64,000 nt of DNA. Origin: Macrosoma leucophasiata (Eukaryota > Arthropoda > Insecta > Lepidoptera > Hedylidae). The stretch lies in the NCBI GenBank assembly GCA_036365455.1, contig JAWQUS010000007.1, forward strand, positions 22,088,001-22,152,000, read 5' to 3'. The notes under the pieces were generated by a model, which saw nothing but the letters and a program-made list of their open reading frames with translations, searched no databases and was not told the DNA's origin. The position numbers and the translations under genes are program-made. Positions 51,884 to 62,525 of this stretch are shown piece by piece. Each line of letters starts with the position of its first letter. Position 1 is the first letter of the stretch.

Positions 51884-52340
51884 AAAACCGGTCGAGTGCG
51901 TGTCGGGCCACGCGCAGTGTAGGGTTTCATAGTTACAGAGTAAGAGATGTAGGTGATGAAAAAAAAAATGTTTTATGGACTTATCCCAAATTTTCGAGTA
52001 AAATACATTTGGTCGCAAACTTGTAAGGCCAACTTAAGTATGATAGTTTTTCTTTTAATTTCGTTATATGTAGCTACTATTGCCGTAACGTTTGAATTTC
52101 TAACAACAACCGTTTAGTCTGTAGGGGGGGAACACTTGAGTCTAACGAAAATTTGCACTTTAAAGCTTAATAAGTTACGAACAGTTAACTAAATCGAAAA
52201 ATGATGTGCAAACACCCATAATATTTTTAAAAGACCTATCCAACGATACCCTTACACTTTATAAAACACGTTTAAACGATAGAGATAGCGCACATTTGAG
52301 GGTTGCTTATAAGTGAGTGACGTTTGAGTTTTCGGCCATA
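51884..52340 (+). mobile_element. Family F element, longest copy
   Basis: It begins ACCGGTCGAGTGCGTGTCGG and GCCACGCGCAGTGTAGGGTT, a head also seen at 63914. It continues through ACAGTTAACTAAATCGAAAAATGA and GACCTATCCAACGATACCC. I recall the CCGG...GAGTGCG...GGGTTCCGTA type as a widespread lepidopteran repeat. It has no coding content. Confidence 0.7.
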
Positions 52341-52490
52341 AGTAGCCTATGTTCTTTCTCAAAGTCAGCTCTATCTCTGTACCTTTCATTAAAATTGGTT
52401 CAGTCGTTTGGACGTCAAAAGGTAACAGACAGACAAACAAACAGACAGACAGACAGAGTTACTTTCGCGTTTATAATATTAAGTAGGGAT
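52341..52490 (+). mobile_element. T1 LINE-type 3' end, 3' half
   Basis: TAGCCTATGTTCTTTCTCAAAG, AAAATTGGTTCAGTCGTTTGG and CAGACAGACAGACAGAGTTAC to ATTAAGTAGGGATTAG. It matches the second half of 16491-16694. Confidence 0.75.
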
Positions 52491-52931
52491 TAGCGTTAAA
52501 ATTAAATGAGAATGCCGTCACAGTAGTTTCCAACCCGTCGCTTCAGTGTGCATATGATGATGGCACACTATATCAGTAACATACATAATGCATACTGCAT
52601 CGCTTGTAACGACCACGCAGGATCCCAAACTCACTCTTAATCTTAATTCAAGCAGACACACCCAAGAGCTAAGGCGACTGGATAAGGTTATAAGACTTTA
52701 AAAAATATATTAAGTGAAAATAAAATTTACATATATTGTAACTATTTACAAGAACACCTTTTTAATGAAATGAGTTTATTGATTTTAAGAAATTTAATTT
52801 AAGTACGTATTTTACACACATTTTGTACACATATTTTGTATAGGTGCCTATTTGCAATATTTGCATGATAAACTTACACTACGAGACCACGGTTTCTGAA
52901 CAAGTGTCATTATTATCTCATCTCATCATTT
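52491..52931. other. Unassigned DNA
   Basis: I recognise nothing. Confidence 0.45.
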
Positions 52932-53215
52932 TAGTGGTGGTAGAGCTCCAGTGACGAAGCTCGCGTTACCACCGCATTACCTAATACATATACTTGCCGC
53001 TAAATGGTAGTGTTCAGCACTATCGTGTTCCTGTCAGGTGGTAATGTACGGCTCTGTAATTTCCGGCACAGAGGCATAACACGTTAGTCCTCATGAGTGG
53101 TAACGCATCTGCATTTTGACTTCTGGTCTTTGAGTAGGTGTCAATAGGCTGCAGTCATCACTTAACATCAATGGGAACTGCATACTTGTTTGCCACATTC
53201 ATTACATAAAAAAAT
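52932..53215 (+). mobile_element. Family A, full-length copy
   Basis: AGTGGTGGTAGAGCTCCAG to CATTACATAAAAAAA. Small deletions near GCTCGCGTTACCACC. Confidence 0.9.
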
Positions 53216-53754
53216 ATCTGTCCAATAAATCAGATATATTGTGTTTCCTTTATAATAAGACAGACTTTAGATGCTCTAAGATGATACTAGCGGAAGGGCC
53301 CGACAGACGTATTCCTACCAAAATATGAGATTCACCATCTCTCGGCTCAAAATGAAGCTAAGTGATCCAAGTATCAAATAGAACAAACAAAATCGTCAAA
53401 GTATGTGGATTCTATCGTTTCGGTAAAAATCAGTGATGTACAGAGGAATTATCATAAACAAAAATACATAGATGCAAGAAATATATATATATATACAATA
53501 TTGCTCCAATAAATATTAAAATGTCGAAAAATGGAGTTCTGAGCACCCTGATTAAACTATTAAGTTTTTTTTTTGTTTAGGAAGGGTACTGTATTTACTT
53601 ACCATCCACGTGCACACACACATCAACAACAGCAGCTTGTTTGCTACTATCATTGCATAAAAAGGAACCATAAAGAAGCAAGCAACATGCTAGATAGTAT
53701 TAGAAACTTATTTTATTAATCCATCGCTATTTCTCCCAAGATACTGCAGGTTAC
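53216..53754. other. Unassigned; old A 3' remnant
   Basis: At about 53590-53662, TACTTACCATCC and CAGCTTGTTTGCTACTATCATTGCATAAAAAG resemble a decayed family A 3' end. Confidence 0.4.
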
Positions 53755-54031
53755 GCGGAATAAAGCCAATCTAACTTCGGCCCATCTAGTTTGAGCCTTG
53801 CTCCTTAACAGAATCTGCCCAAGATTGTTAGAAGTTAGATGTTTACATTTACTCGGAGCGACACACGTCTTGTCTCCCAACATTGTTAATAGCATCAAAC
53901 AAGGGTTAGGTTATAAACGTACGCCTGACAATTTCATGGTTTCACTTGTTTGTTGCGCACAAAGGCGGTTGAAAGTCCCATATCAACCGTATGTCTAGGT
54001 TTCGAAAATTGGTGCTTCGACTACTTTTCTA
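53755..54031. repeat. Local duplication, unit 1 (pair with 54820-55090)
   Basis: TCTGCCCAAGATTGTT, AGTTAGATGTTTACATTTACTC, GTCTTGTCTCCCAACATTGTTAATAGC and GACAATTTCATGGTTTCACTTGTTT recur in order ~1.07 kb downstream. No conserved frame is evident. Confidence 0.78.
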
Positions 54032-54067
54032 TATATTTCCGTGACTAAATAGGGACTCAATTAATAG

Positions 54068-54612
54068 TTGAGTCTATTCCGCGAGTTACCGGATGAATAA
54101 TGTATTATTATAATGATTTGTCCAGCTAGAATCTTTTGTTAGTACGTGAAGACGATCTGGACTGCAAGATGTCACCTCGAATCAGTTTCACGTACTAACA
54201 AAAGATTTACGAGACTACCATGGAGTTTCTTACAGAAAAATTGGTAAGGTTATATTAGTAGGTATATTATGTAATTATATATTATTGTTAATCCAGTTAT
54301 TATTTATTAATAGAAAAGCTAAGTCTATTCGGCCAGTAACCGAATTAATTAAATATTTTCATTACTCCAGTAATAAATGTGCATGACAAAAAATTAGTAG
54401 TAGCTGGTATTTATTAAACAAACGTTAAACAAACGTACGGCCCTGATGCTTTTTTATATACACGATCTAATCTACACAATTTTTCTGTAGGAGACGCCAT
54501 GGTAGTCACTCGTAAATCTTTTAATAGAACAGTACGTAGTACGTGATAACAAAAAGATTTTAGCTGGACAAATAATCATATATTATTCATCCGGTCACCG
54601 GCACAATAGGCA
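54068..54612. repeat. Family M inverted repeat with an inner hairpin
   Basis: 54068-54245 and 54484-54612 are reverse complements with differences (ACCGGATGAATAATGTATTATTATAATGATTTGTCCAGCTAGAATC; ACCATGGAGTTTCTTACAGAAAAATT). The left arm holds a perfect 20-bp inverted repeat (54130-54149 and 54188-54207). The structure sits between the two units of the 53755/54820 duplication and looks like a foldback-type element. Confidence 0.75.
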
Positions 54613-54819
54613 CTTCGTCAATTAAATTTCAAATTATACAACGCTGAAGAAATGTTGCGGTCAATTATTTAGAGTTTCGTGGTGGTAGCACACCAGTACT
54701 GTTGACTATTGAGGTCCCAGATTCCGGAGAGCGGAGCGGATAAGTTCTTTTGGGGTTTTACATTTTAGAAGATACCATGATCGGAGCTTGGTAATGGGCC
54801 CAGTAAATTTCAATATGCT

Positions 54820-55090
54820 TGCTACGAATAAAACCAATATAACTTCGGCCTCATTTAGTTACATCCTTGTTCCTTAACATATTCTGCCCAAGATTGTTCA
54901 AAGTTAGATGTTTACATTTACTCATCAGAGCTACACGCGTCTTGTCTCCCAACATTGTTAATAGCGTCAAGTAAGGGTTATAAACTTACGCCGACAATTT
55001 CATGGTTTCACTTGTTTATTGCGCACAAAGGCGTTTGAAGGTTCCATGTCAACCGTATACGTCGAAAATGGGTGCTTTGACCACTTTGTT
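54820..55090. repeat. Local duplication, unit 2
   Basis: See 53755. Many small differences show it is not recent. Confidence 0.78.
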
Positions 55091-55620
55091 ATGTTCTCTC
55101 GTTTAATTAATAAGGGTCTCAATTATGATGCTAGCTGGATGTAACAATGTTGATGGAATATCGCTGTCGTTGTTATTGGGTTTCGTACTCAATCCATGAC
55201 ATGTCTGCAATAAGGGTCTTAAAGGCCCTTGCTATTTAGCCATAGCCTAACAGAGTAACTACTTTATTAAGTTGTCAAATACGTTGTATGTGTTTTTTGT
55301 AACAGATACTTGAAAGTTCTAAAATTCATGCTATATTTTGTTTATAAAAAGTCGTAAATTAGTCTTTAAAATTGATCATGAAAAACTTTATACTGGTTCA
55401 TGCACTGTGCAATGTTTAAGGGTGCTTTTGAGGGAGATGTTCTATGCTACGTTGCTATGGATGCGTTCGATATTCAACAATCATATTCATTGGTGAACAT
55501 ATCATAGCAATCATAGCACTGGTGGAAACGGATTCAACTAAGATATGTTTTTTGTATCCGTGCTATGGAGCCGTTGCGAGTGGTGGCCAAAGGGTAGTGT
55601 GCATTATTATTGTATTCCAA
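55091..55620. other. Unassigned DNA
   Basis: I recognise nothing. A 66-codon + frame at 55444 has no motif. Confidence 0.45.
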
Positions 55621-55804
55621 TTAAATGGTAGTGACCCGTTATGACCATCACAGAGATAAAACACCTTACTCGTGCGCCTCAAGTGTGGCAATAAATGCGT
55701 TGTTAGATATTTTGACCTCTGGTTTTTGTGTAGATGTCTAGGCTACTAGTATTCATTTACCATTAATGAACATACTTGTTTAGCACCATCATTACATAAA
55801 AAAA
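55621..55804 (+). mobile_element. Family A, old copy lacking the 5' part
   Basis: TGACCATCACAGAGATAAAACACC, TTTTGACCTCTGGTTTTTGTGTAGATG and CATCATTACATAAAAAAAA. Diverged and indel-rich. Confidence 0.75.
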
Positions 55805-56106
55805 ACATGAAATGTTTTTCGTAAATAGCCTGAAACACCTGATCAATTTCATATATTTGATGAGTTCTGAAAAACAATATCCTTTAAATTCATCTTCGGT
55901 AAATATTTTATCTATCATCCGAATGGAAATTTTAAATTCATTCAATTCATAAAGACATTTATAAAAATACGTAAATTGAAACTTTCCAATGTCACCGTCA
56001 TATCGGCTGTTTTATTTTTATTTTTATTTCTTGAATCTATTTATATTTGTTGTTATTTTGCTATTCATTCATAATCCTGCAGTTTTTCGATTTAAAATAT
56101 AATATG
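55805..56106. other. Unassigned DNA
   Basis: I recognise nothing. Confidence 0.45.
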
Positions 56107-56152
56107 ACTAGCTGTTGCCCGCGGCTTCGCCCGCGTGGATGTTGTTTTATAA
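56107..56152 (+). mobile_element. T1 5' fragment
   Basis: CTAGCTGTTGCCCGCGGCTTCGCCCGCGTGGATG to TTTTATAAATAA, cut by the T2 element that follows. Confidence 0.7.
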
Positions 56153-56370
56153 ATAACTAGCGGCCCGCCCCGGGTTCGCGCGGTTGCAATGTTAACCTAC
56201 CCTTTCTTATTCATCGTAGCGTGATGTTATAAGCTTAAAGCCTTTCTCGATAAATGGGCTATCTAACACTGAAATAATTTTTCAAATCGGACCATTAGTG
56301 TTGAGATTAGCCCGTTCAAGCAAACAAACAAAACTGTTCAGCTTTATAATGTTAATATAGATTGTTATAA
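56152..56370 (+). mobile_element. T2 LINE-type 3' end
   Basis: CTAGCGGCCCGCCCCGGGTTCG, CGTAGCGTGATGTTATAAGC, TAAATGGGCTATCTAACACTG and TTCAAGCAAACAAACAAAAC. It matches 13671-13884. Confidence 0.75.
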
Positions 56371-57060
56371 GTTCATTAATCGTTATCACACCGTCGTGTT
56401 AATAAATAGGATAGTAATATCACAGTCTAAAGAAAACGTACGTGTTAGTAATATTGTGAAGAGTGTATTGTATCTTATTTACATAGAATACATAAGTAAG
56501 AAAATTTTAATAAAGATGCTTTGTCAAGAATCTTTTTCGTGACTAATAGACATCTACGCAAACATGAATTTCGACTCGTATCTGGCGGTTTTTTAATCAC
56601 AGAAACGCTGCCATCGTTGAGCATATACAGGTCGTTGACAAAATCGTGAAATCGTGAAACTTAGGCAATGTCGGCTTAGACACAGATTTTGAAATATACT
56701 ATAAGATAATATACAGGTATACCATTCGCTTTATGGTGAACCATTTTCAGTATAAATAAATATCTATGGTTATTACCTAACCTAAAGTTAATTATGTAAT
56801 AATGTGTTAAAGTAAGTATCCTAAGTGTGGTTTTGCTTAACAAAATCAAAATGTTCTGTATTTCTATATTGTGTATCAAAGATTGTGTATCACAGGAAGG
56901 AACTAGCATCTAAGATACAGGCTCGGCCTAGTTTAGATGCTAGTGATCACCACAGTGAACTGTTTTTTATATATCATACTGCTTAAAACCTACTAAACTG
57001 TAAGCACCAACAATATGTATTGGTGACAAATAAACATTTTTTATATTTTTTTTTATTTTA
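56371..57060. other. Unassigned DNA
   Basis: ATCACAGTCTAAAGAAAA near 56418 also occurs near 43222. A minus 77-codon frame has no motif. Nothing else. Confidence 0.45.
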
Positions 57061-57062
57061 TT

Positions 57063-57385
57063 GTAGACGATATAATAATGGCATACGTCCCACGGCTGAG
57101 CACGAGTCTCTCCCCCTTTTTAGGGGAGACCTGGAGCTTACTACACCACGCTGCTCCAATGCGGGTTGGTGGAGATACGGGTAAGTGGCCAGCGCGTTGT
57201 CGGATGTTCTTAAACCGCCCATAAGGCCTCCGATGAGGTTTAACGACTGCTATCTATCGGCTTAACTTGAAGCACGGCAACGCGCATTATAATTTGCCAC
57301 TAGCGGTCACCCATCACACACCCGACCGCGTCCGGATCGCTTAACCCAGTAGATCGCTTACGATCTACACCAGCCGTGTGGTGGT
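57063..57385 (-). mobile_element. Family I element
   Basis: This is the reverse of 21249-21605: GATCTACACCAGCCG, GACCGCTAGTGGCAAATTATAATG, GGAGGCCTTATGGGCGGTTT and CAGCCGTGGGACGTATGCC on the minus strand. It ends in an A-rich tail (T/A-rich on +, 57046-57062). The GC-rich second part of the 21.2-kb insertion is absent, so this copy shows where family I normally ends. Confidence 0.78.
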
Positions 57386-57411
57386 TGATTTTTTTTTCTC
57401 ACTAGTTTTCT

Positions 57412-57510
57412 GATTTATCTCGCGTATATCAAACTAATGATTATTTAAAATCGATCCGACATTTCGGTCGCTTTTCAGCTTCCGTGGTCTCGGGCAGATT
57501 GAAATTTGTC
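57412..57510 (-). mobile_element. Family J fragment
   Basis: TCGATCCGACATTTCGGTCGCTTTTCAGCTTCCGTGGTCTCGGGCAG is the reverse of the centre and one arm of J (30330-30380). Confidence 0.65.
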
Positions 57511-57981
57511 CAACAGCAGTTTCTAATTGTAAAATCCATTCAAACTATCCAATCAAACCTCAATTTTTTTTAATACCTATCCAATTATATGAACTACACC
57601 TTACACACTTTATGAAATACACCTGAATCCCCACTACAAAGTGGGAATAAGTCTAGGAGCGGTACTCTAAAAAATAATATAAATTTAGTTGCTCGGTTTC
57701 ATCGGCGTGACTTATATACATCAATTCTAAATTACACACAGCTTTCTAGTACTACTTAGCTGTGGATAGAAGGACGGGCAGACATGACAAAACTATAAGA
57801 GCTCTTTGTATGCTACCCTAAAACACTGTGACATGGGGATATGTAATCTATATGACTATGCTATAGGCTTGTAAAACTTAGTTATGATGATAGTAGGTTA
57901 ACACAGAATAAGAAAATTGTCCAATGAGATCTTCCCAACCGTTTCAAAATTGTATGTAACCAATATTCGCAAACAAAATAT
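57511..57981. other. Unassigned; F-like scrap
   Basis: At about 57770-57832, GGACGGGCAGACATGACAAAAC and GCTACCCTAAAAC recall the end of an F-type repeat. Otherwise nothing. Confidence 0.4.
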
Positions 57982-58965
57982 ATCCTTCCTATAGAATATA
58001 CGTCCGCACATCTCGTAATACGCCGGTGGAATTTTCAAGCAGCCGACATAATACTCATCACGTGGTGCGCGGCTGACATTTTAACGGCACGATATGAAAA
58101 ATTGTCGCGGCGTACGTTAGACGTGTATGCATAGAAATTCATTCGTTTTTAATAAATTGTTCTAGTTGATGGACTTTTTTTTGTATTTAATTCAATCAGA
58201 AATAATAACTTCCAAGTATTTGGGGAAGAAATAACATTTCCGGCGCCAAAGCACTTTTTATGGAAAATAAATATTTTCATTTCTATTTCATTTACTTTCT
58301 GCTGCACATATCGCATTGAAATATGTTTTCTACCACCCCACATTGTAAAAAATGGTAGCCTTCCTGTAGAATAAACGTCCGTATATCTCGTAATACGCCG
58401 GTGGAATTTTCAAACGTCCGACATAATACACATCACGTGGCCTGCGCGGGTGACATTTTACGGCACGATATGAAAAATTATCGCGGCGTACGTTAGACGT
58501 GTATGGAGTAAAATTTATTCGCTTTTAATCATTTGTACATATTAACAATCTTTTTTCTATAATAAGTGCAATAAGAAATGATATTTTGAAGTTTTTGGGG
58601 AAGAAATAACATTTATGGCGCTAAAACACTATGTATGTATGTATATGTATGTATGTACACACGGTATATGAAAAAAAAATATTTAATTTTCATTTCGTTT
58701 ACTTTCTGCTGCACATATCGCATTGTATTTTCTACGAATCCACATTGTATAAAAAATCATATCCTGCCTATAGAATATACGTATATAACTACGTCCGCAC
58801 ATCTCGTAATACGCCGATGGAATTTTCAAACACCCGACTTAATACACATCAAGTGGCCCGCGCGGGTGACATTTTTACGGCACGATATGAAAAAATTTCG
58901 TGGCGTACGAGACATGCATGGAGTGAGATATTTACTTTATTCGCTTTTTATAAATTCCAAACGTT
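57982..58965. repeat. Tandem repeat, ~375-405-bp units, two and a half copies
   Basis: Units start near 57982, 58357 and 58761. Each has CTATAGAATATACGTCCGCACATC-like, TCGTAATACGCCGGTGGAATTTTCAA, GACATAATAC(T/A)CATCACGTGG, CGGCACGATATGAAAAAT and CGTACGTTAGACGTGTATG, then an AT-rich part with TTTGGGGAAGAAATAACATTT and CTGCTGCACATATCGCATTG. The third unit stops near 58965. The CpG-rich core is better kept than the AT-rich spacer. Confidence 0.88.
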
Positions 58966-59496
58966 CAAAAACATTTTTTTTTTTTTTAATTTTTTTGCAA
59001 ATAAAAAATAAAACTATTCCAACATCCAAACTTAAACTAACTCTTCTGGAACTCATAACTACGGAAAAAAGTAGGCTTTACAAGTTTATGAGTTATAGTA
59101 GAAAAACTAAAAAAAAAATATTTGGAGAAGCGAAACTCCACATTGCGCGTGGCTCGACATATACTTCACCGCTTTTCCCATTAAAATTTCTATCATTTGG
59201 GAGTGCTCTTATAATGAAATCAAATAACAGTTGTTCAGGGTATACATATGTTGAGGTTAACGGGAAATTTCATCGAATCAACACTTAGTAAATTGGTGGT
59301 TCCCAGTAATTTGTTAATGTGAAAAGTGTAAAGTTTTTGTTTAAAATTCGTCCTTAATTGTATCAAAGGCACATTCAGTAACTCTGCTTCATTAAAACAC
59401 CCGCGCTTTGTGAAGGAGGCTTTCTCTAAGGATCCCTTACATTGCTGCCGCAAGTCATCGGATCAAGCGTGTGAGAGTTTCAAGTGACTAAATTTC
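58966..59496. other. Unassigned DNA
   Basis: A long + frame (58635-59288, 217 codons) runs from the tandem repeat into this segment. Its composition is low-complexity and other repeat units do not preserve it. Confidence 0.45.
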
Positions 59497-59645
59497 AACC
59501 CCCTTATTCATAAACGTACATTAGATACGTTTTAGATAAAATATGCTTTGTTTTTATCATTTGCATTGTCAATTGTGTAGGATAGAAAAAAACAAACGAG
59601 AGATAAGCAAGACATCAGCTAAAATGCTTTTTGAATAAGGGGGCA
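59497..59645. mobile_element. MITE-2, ~147 bp
   Basis: The ends CCCCCTTATTCATAAACG and, reversed, CCCCCTTATTCAAAAAGC are inverted. The interior (GCTTTGTTTTTATCATTTGCATTGTCAATTGTG) recurs in the half copy at 13592. CAA flanks both ends, which may be a 3-bp duplication. Confidence 0.75.
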
Positions 59646-59757
59646 AGTGTTTAGTAAGGCACAAGAAAAAAATACGAACGACCAAAGTTAAATTAATAAT
59701 GAAGAAGCTGTATAAAATATTTTTTATTTTTCAATGAAAAGCTTAATATTATTTCGT

Positions 59758-59892
59758 TCATTATCATCATCATTATTTCAGACGAAAGATGTCCAGTGCT
59801 GGACAAAGGTCTACTCGTTCTCATTCTCATTCTATTCTAAAATTGCCATAACGAACGGTCCTAGGCCGTCCTCATCCAGCGATTGCCTCGAC
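59758..59892 (-). mobile_element. RTE-like LINE 3' end
   Basis: ATCATCATCATTATTTCAGACGAAAGATGTCC, GTGCTGGACAAAGGTC and AACGAACGGTCCTAGGCCGTCCTCATCCAGCGATTGCC parallel 30727-30840. Only the 3' UTR and tail remain. Confidence 0.8.
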
Positions 59893-60111
59893 TTTTATTC
59901 GTCAACTTGTAGAGTCTTATCACCATGTTTTTTCTCACACATTCAATTACCACCGTTTAGCTGGTAGTAGAAGGACGACACTTGAATCTAACAAAACTGA
60001 GGAGGGTTCCTTGTAGTCTACGAAACCCTAAAATTTAACGAAGTAATCGGTAAACAAGCATAAAAATATCATAATTATACATCGAACATAACCTCCTTTT
60101 TTGAAGCAAAA

Positions 60112-60174
60112 ATGTACAAAATTGTATCCTGTATCTCAGACGATGTACAAAATTTAATCCTGTATCATAGACGC
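60112..60174. repeat. Two tandem 31-bp units
   Basis: TGTACAAAATTGTATCCTGT and TGTACAAAATTTAATCCTGT each continue ATC(T/A)...AGACG. A simple short duplication. Confidence 0.85.
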
Positions 60175-60604
60175 TAAGAACTTTTTTGCACCAAAATTGA
60201 ATAAGTCGCGAGCCTAGCAATTAACATTTTTTAATCCTGGCCATGACTTTTACGGTCGCCCTCTCTTTAAACTTGCACCAAACATTAAAAGCCCATTCAG
60301 TGGACGTTAGGTACGCTTCAGCGCTTAAAGTTAACAAGCACGATTTTCTTTCCAACGTCTCACATATAATTTTCAGAGCAATGGGCCGTTTCGCTTTACG
60401 CGCTAGTTTCAGCGACGGGGTTCATTTCAATTCTTACTTACTGTGTTTACTCAGAAGGGTTTGATGCTGTGGCAGGCGGTACTGATAAATTATGATCCTC
60501 TCAGTGGAAAGATGTTTACTGCCGGTTGAAAGCATTAAAAATGCTCGCAACAGTGTCGTTCATTATTAGACGAGATAATGACATAATCTCGACGCTTGGA
60601 ATGC
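60175..60604. other. Unassigned DNA
   Basis: A 73-codon + frame (60243-60464) has no motif I recognise. Confidence 0.45.
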
Positions 60605-60866
60605 TTTTTTTTATGTAATGGAAAACAAGCATGCACTTCACGTTGATGTTAAGTGATGACTGCAGCCTATAGATACCCTCAAAGATCAAGATCAAAACGC
60701 AGATGCGTTACCACTCCTGAGGCTGAAGGTGGAAATTACAATGCCATACATTACCACCTGACCGGAATACGGTAGTGCTGAACACTACCATTACTACAGC
60801 GGCAAGTATATTAGATAATGCGTTGTCTACACCCGCGAGCTCGGTCACTAGAGCTCTAACACCAGT
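60605..60866 (-). mobile_element. Family A copy with internal deletions
   Basis: T run and GGAAAACAAGCATGCACTTC to CTAGAGCTCTAACACCAGT. About 20 bases are lost near GGCTGAAGGTGGAAATTAC. Confidence 0.88.
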
Positions 60867-61098
60867 TAAACCTTAGTTGTGTGCTAGTTCTATTCAAAAG
60901 GTCTCAACTTGCTCTTCTAGGTAGGGATGCAAACATTGTAATAGATATATATCGATTCATCGGTATTTTATCTGAAACATCTATAAATACCTATGTTCTC
61001 ATCCTAACCTCTATAAACACAGTCTCATCAATTTATATACTAACGTAAACGTAACGTACCATCGATATCTCAACCCATATTCTGTTGTCGCTGTAGCG

Positions 61099-61434
61099 TA
61101 CCTTCACGCCTGTAATCCCCGAAGGGGTAGGCAGAGGTAAATGCCTGCATTCAAGCATACATGCAAACACCCACGATTCGCCGGTTACGTTTTTTGGTCC
61201 ATGTAACAGGTGGCGAGCCTGTAGCCATCACCGGGCACATTATCAAACTCCGAGGTACTGGGAGCTTCCAGAAAATGGAAATATCCCAATAGAACCAGGG
61301 ATACCTAAAGGATTTTAAATCGTTATTTCTGATAGCCCTAGACCCGGGAATCGAACCCAGGAGGTTCGATTCCCGGGTCGGGGGCCTCCAGCGTAGTGGT
61401 AGTGGACTGCTACCACTAGGCTACTGAGGCAGTT
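61099..61434 (-). mobile_element. SINE-K copy with a duplicated inverted B-box
   Basis: It parallels 6089-6402 throughout (TTCACGCCTGTAATCCCCGAAGG at the 3' end, CCTAGTGGTAGCAG in the head). At 61341-61379 the B-box region occurs twice head to head. GACCCGGGAATCGAACC and GGTTCGATTCCCGGGTC form a perfect 17-bp inverted repeat with a 5-base spacer. Confidence 0.85.
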
Positions 61435-61557
61435 TAACCGTTTTTACAAACAACTTCCTCAGCGGTAGCAACGAATCTACATTTCAAATCAACGAGGTTT
61501 AAATAGGGTGTAAGCATTCCGCTTCTGCAGCCAAAATAAAGAAAAATGGGACAAAAA

Positions 61558-61622
61558 AAATTGTCTTCGGGCAGGAATTGAACCTGCGATTAGAAATTAG
61601 AAAACTAGTCCAGCCGCCTTAA
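61558..61622 (-). mobile_element. tRNA-like SINE head fragment
   Basis: On the minus strand, AAGGCGGCTGGACTAG and GCAGGTTCAATTCCTGC resemble the SINE-C tRNA-like module (GGCTGGACTAGATTCCC; GTTCGAGTCTC). Part of the anticodon region is replaced and leader and tail are missing. Confidence 0.6.
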
Positions 61623-61709
61623 TTAATTTTGTACCAAAAATAAATTTTGAAAATTTATTTAATGGTATCGTGAGATTTTTTTCCAAAGCGCAGTATTACA
61701 CAGAGAAGA

Positions 61710-62022
61710 CATAGAGCAACTCGGTCCACCTGTCGCGGCGGACCGGAGGGGAGTAGCCATAGAGTTTAGTACCGATGCAAAACAGACTGTCATTTTTTGC
61801 GGTAGAGAATTCGTGTGACGCACACACACACTGCAAAGATCGTCTATTACTTCGAAAGTCATACCTTGACTTTAACAAAATACGTAAACAATTTCATGCA
61901 CACATTTAAATATCTGGGCGACAGGCATAGGACCATTTGGTCTTGTACTTTGACTGAGGGGAAAGCCTGCATGTGGCTACTCCCCTCCGGTCCGCCGCAG
62001 CCGGTGGCCCTTGTTGATCTAT
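61710..62022 (-). mobile_element. MITE-1, full-length, reverse orientation
   Basis: CATAGAGCAACTCGGTCCACC to TTGTTGATCTATA, with the interior in reverse of 12541-12854 (GACTTTAACAAAATACGTAAAC, AAATATCTGGGCGACAGGC). CAGAGAAG and CAGAGAAA on the two sides are a likely 8-bp duplication with one change. Confidence 0.85.
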
Positions 62023-62188
62023 ACAGAGAAAACAACGGGAACTAACAGCCGGTTCCGTTTTTAAAATGATTTGACTGATGTGAGACGTCTCCACATCATC
62101 TGTCATGTTACTATGTAAAAGTATAGTAAATTGACCTCTGAAAAGTCTTCTGGTATTTATTCTCTTACTATCCATACATACATTTTTT

Positions 62189-62478
62189 ACTGGTGGAAGA
62201 GCTCCAGTGACGGAGCTCGCGGGCGTAGGCTCCACCGCATTACCTAATATACTTGCCGCTAAATGGTAGTGTTCAGCACTACCGTGTTCCGGTCAGGTGG
62301 TAATGTACGGCCCTGTTATTTCTGGCACAGAGGCATAACACCTTTGGCCTCAGGAGTGGTAACGCATCTGCATTTTGACCTTGGTCTTTGTGTGGGTGTC
62401 TATAGGCTGCAGTCATCACTTAACATCAATGTGAACTGAATGCTTGTTTGCCAATTGATTAAATAAATAAAATAAAAC
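62189..62478 (+). mobile_element. Family A, full-length copy
   Basis: ACTGGTGGAAGAGCTCCAG to an AATAAATAAAATAAAA tail. A second diverged copy of the last ~45 bases follows at 62480-62525 (CAACTGTATGCTTCTTTGTCACTTTCATG). Confidence 0.9.
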
Positions 62479-62525
62479 CATGTCAACTGTATGCTTCTTT
62501 GTCACTTTCATGATATTAAAAAACA

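Noticed and set aside
57982..58965. CRISPR-like or phage-like repeat array
   Set aside because: Units are ~400 bp with no short identical repeats and unique spacers; the genome is eukaryotic.
58635..59288. Longest open frame in the window (217 codons, +)
   Set aside because: It starts in the tandem repeat, is low-complexity (F, K, S, I rich), is not preserved in the other repeat units and shows no domain, so chance is the better explanation.
7687..62022. MITE-1 copies as SINEs
   Set aside because: They have ~50-bp terminal inverted repeats and 8-bp duplications and no A tail, which point to a DNA transposon.
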